From the NCBI GenBank assembly GCA_016859345.1, contig CM029112.1, positions 12,062,089 through 12,126,088 on the forward strand: a DNA stretch of 64,000 nt. Reading direction: 5' to 3'. Both the position numbers and the translations under genes were made by a program. The DNA is from Istiophorus platypterus (taxonomy: Eukaryota; Chordata; Actinopteri; Istiophoriformes; Istiophoridae). The notes beneath the pieces were generated by a model. That model saw only the letters and a list, made by a program, of their open reading frames with translations. It made no database searches and was not told the origin of the DNA. Positions within the stretch are counted from its first letter, which is position 1; every line of letters begins with the position of its first letter. Below are positions 63,239 to 64,000 of this stretch, piece by piece.

Positions 63239-64000
63239 GTAAATATAACATTTTCCTTTATTACTCGTAATGTACATTAATTATCACAAAACTGTATCTG
63301 TTGTCACAGTGTTTGAATTTTTACGTGGTCAGCCTCTACCTGGTGTAAAGATATGAAGTGCGACAGTAAAATGTGACAGTATGATGCATTGTTGGGTGAA
63401 TGGTGATCTAAGTCAATTTTACAGTCGGACACTCCAACCACATATGAGAAATGTGGAGTGGGGATTGGAGTGGCTTGGATTTGTGCTGCCCAGCATGGCA
63501 TAAATATATCTTATATTCATGTTCTTTGTATTCATGCCATCTTCAAAAGTCGGCAGGTCTTATGAAACGCAGCTAAGTGTCTGGTAATGAGGACATGAAC
63601 TTCGAAAATCAGTTGATAAGTAGATCGAGAGGATATCAGCTGGCAGCTGTTTTGGATAATCATTTTTTCCAGCTGGTTCCAGCTTTTCAAATATGAGAAT
63701 TCGGTATTTTTGTATGATTAGTAACCTGAATATATATGGGTTACATGCTGTTAAATTGAACAAAAGAATGAATAAGGATACATCATCCTGAGTTGTGAGA
63801 AAAGACACCTGCCATTTCATACAGTATTTATGAAAAAATGAATAATCTAGAAACTAATTGGTAAATGGATACTCGTGAAAATAATCATTAGTTTGAGCTC
63901 GACTGTGTTTTTTCATTTAACTTTTCTTTTCCTGTCTCTTCATGTAAAACATTCTATAATTTGAATAAGAGGAACTGTTATGAAAACCGAGAAAAGCACA
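63239..64000 (+). other. arhgap17 intron 2, continuing beyond the window
   Basis: Sequence after the exon 2 donor (GTAAAT at 63,239). No further BAR-domain exon is seen before the right edge. Most of its right part is the repeat at 63,601-63,900. Confidence 0.7.
63601..63900. mobile_element. Second, more diverged MITE-like element, inverted relative to the first
   Basis: Phrases TGGTTCCAGCTTTTCAAATA and GTGAAAATAATCATTAGTTT followed by GAGCTC resemble the same fish repeat group as the element at 59,382, read from the other end. The left border is uncertain. Confidence 0.45.

Overview
The window is nuclear DNA from a teleost fish, probably a spiny-rayed (percomorph) species. It shows vertebrate genes with GT-AG introns, very dense dinucleotide microsatellites, and diverged copies of interspersed repeats that I recognise from memory as common in percomorph genomes. 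Five protein-coding genes can be supported by joining exons across splice sites: cbx4 (+), cbx8 (+), metrnl (+), aqp8 (-) and the first two coding exons of arhgap17 (+). I saw no bacterial, viral or organellar gene, no CRISPR array and no convincing RNA gene.

Layout. Positions 1 to about 25.3 kb hold no gene I can support. This is the upstream flank of cbx4: microsatellites, pyrimidine-rich tracts and unique DNA that may hold regulatory elements. From 25,338 to 31,566 lies cbx4 (five coding exons, 553 residues). The 31.6-39.3 kb interval holds the cbx4 3' UTR, unique DNA, a long AT repeat, a CpG-rich block with a CGG tract near 35.9 kb, and paired ATT/AAT tracts near 37.5 kb. From 39,322 to 41,855 lies cbx8 (five coding exons, 365 residues), with exactly the same exon phases as cbx4. 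From 45,049 to 49,304 lies metrnl (four coding exons, 289 residues, secreted). From 54,517 back to 52,740 lies aqp8 (five coding exons, 259 residues). A CpG-rich block at 57.2-57.6 kb and a possible solo LTR at 57.8-58.1 kb separate it from arhgap17, which starts at 58,900 and runs off the right edge.

How the genes relate. cbx4 and cbx8 are tandem paralogues encoding Polycomb chromodomain subunits of canonical PRC1. In mammals the cluster is CBX2-CBX8-CBX4 on human 17q25.3, where METRNL also lies. aqp8 and arhgap17 correspond to human 16p12. The window therefore joins two linkage groups that are separate in human. Where cbx2 would be expected beside cbx8, metrnl is found instead. Apart from the two cbx genes, the neighbours do not form a pathway; their proximity is syntenic rather than functional.

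I found no clearly new biological system. The points most worth a second look are: a Cbx4 with a diverged second SUMO-interaction motif and two CtBP-type motifs; an Aqp8 with NPP in place of the first NPA; the missing cbx2 and lcmt1; an unassigned CpG/CGG block between cbx4 and cbx8; and a divergent 187-codon ORF at the cbx8 promoter.
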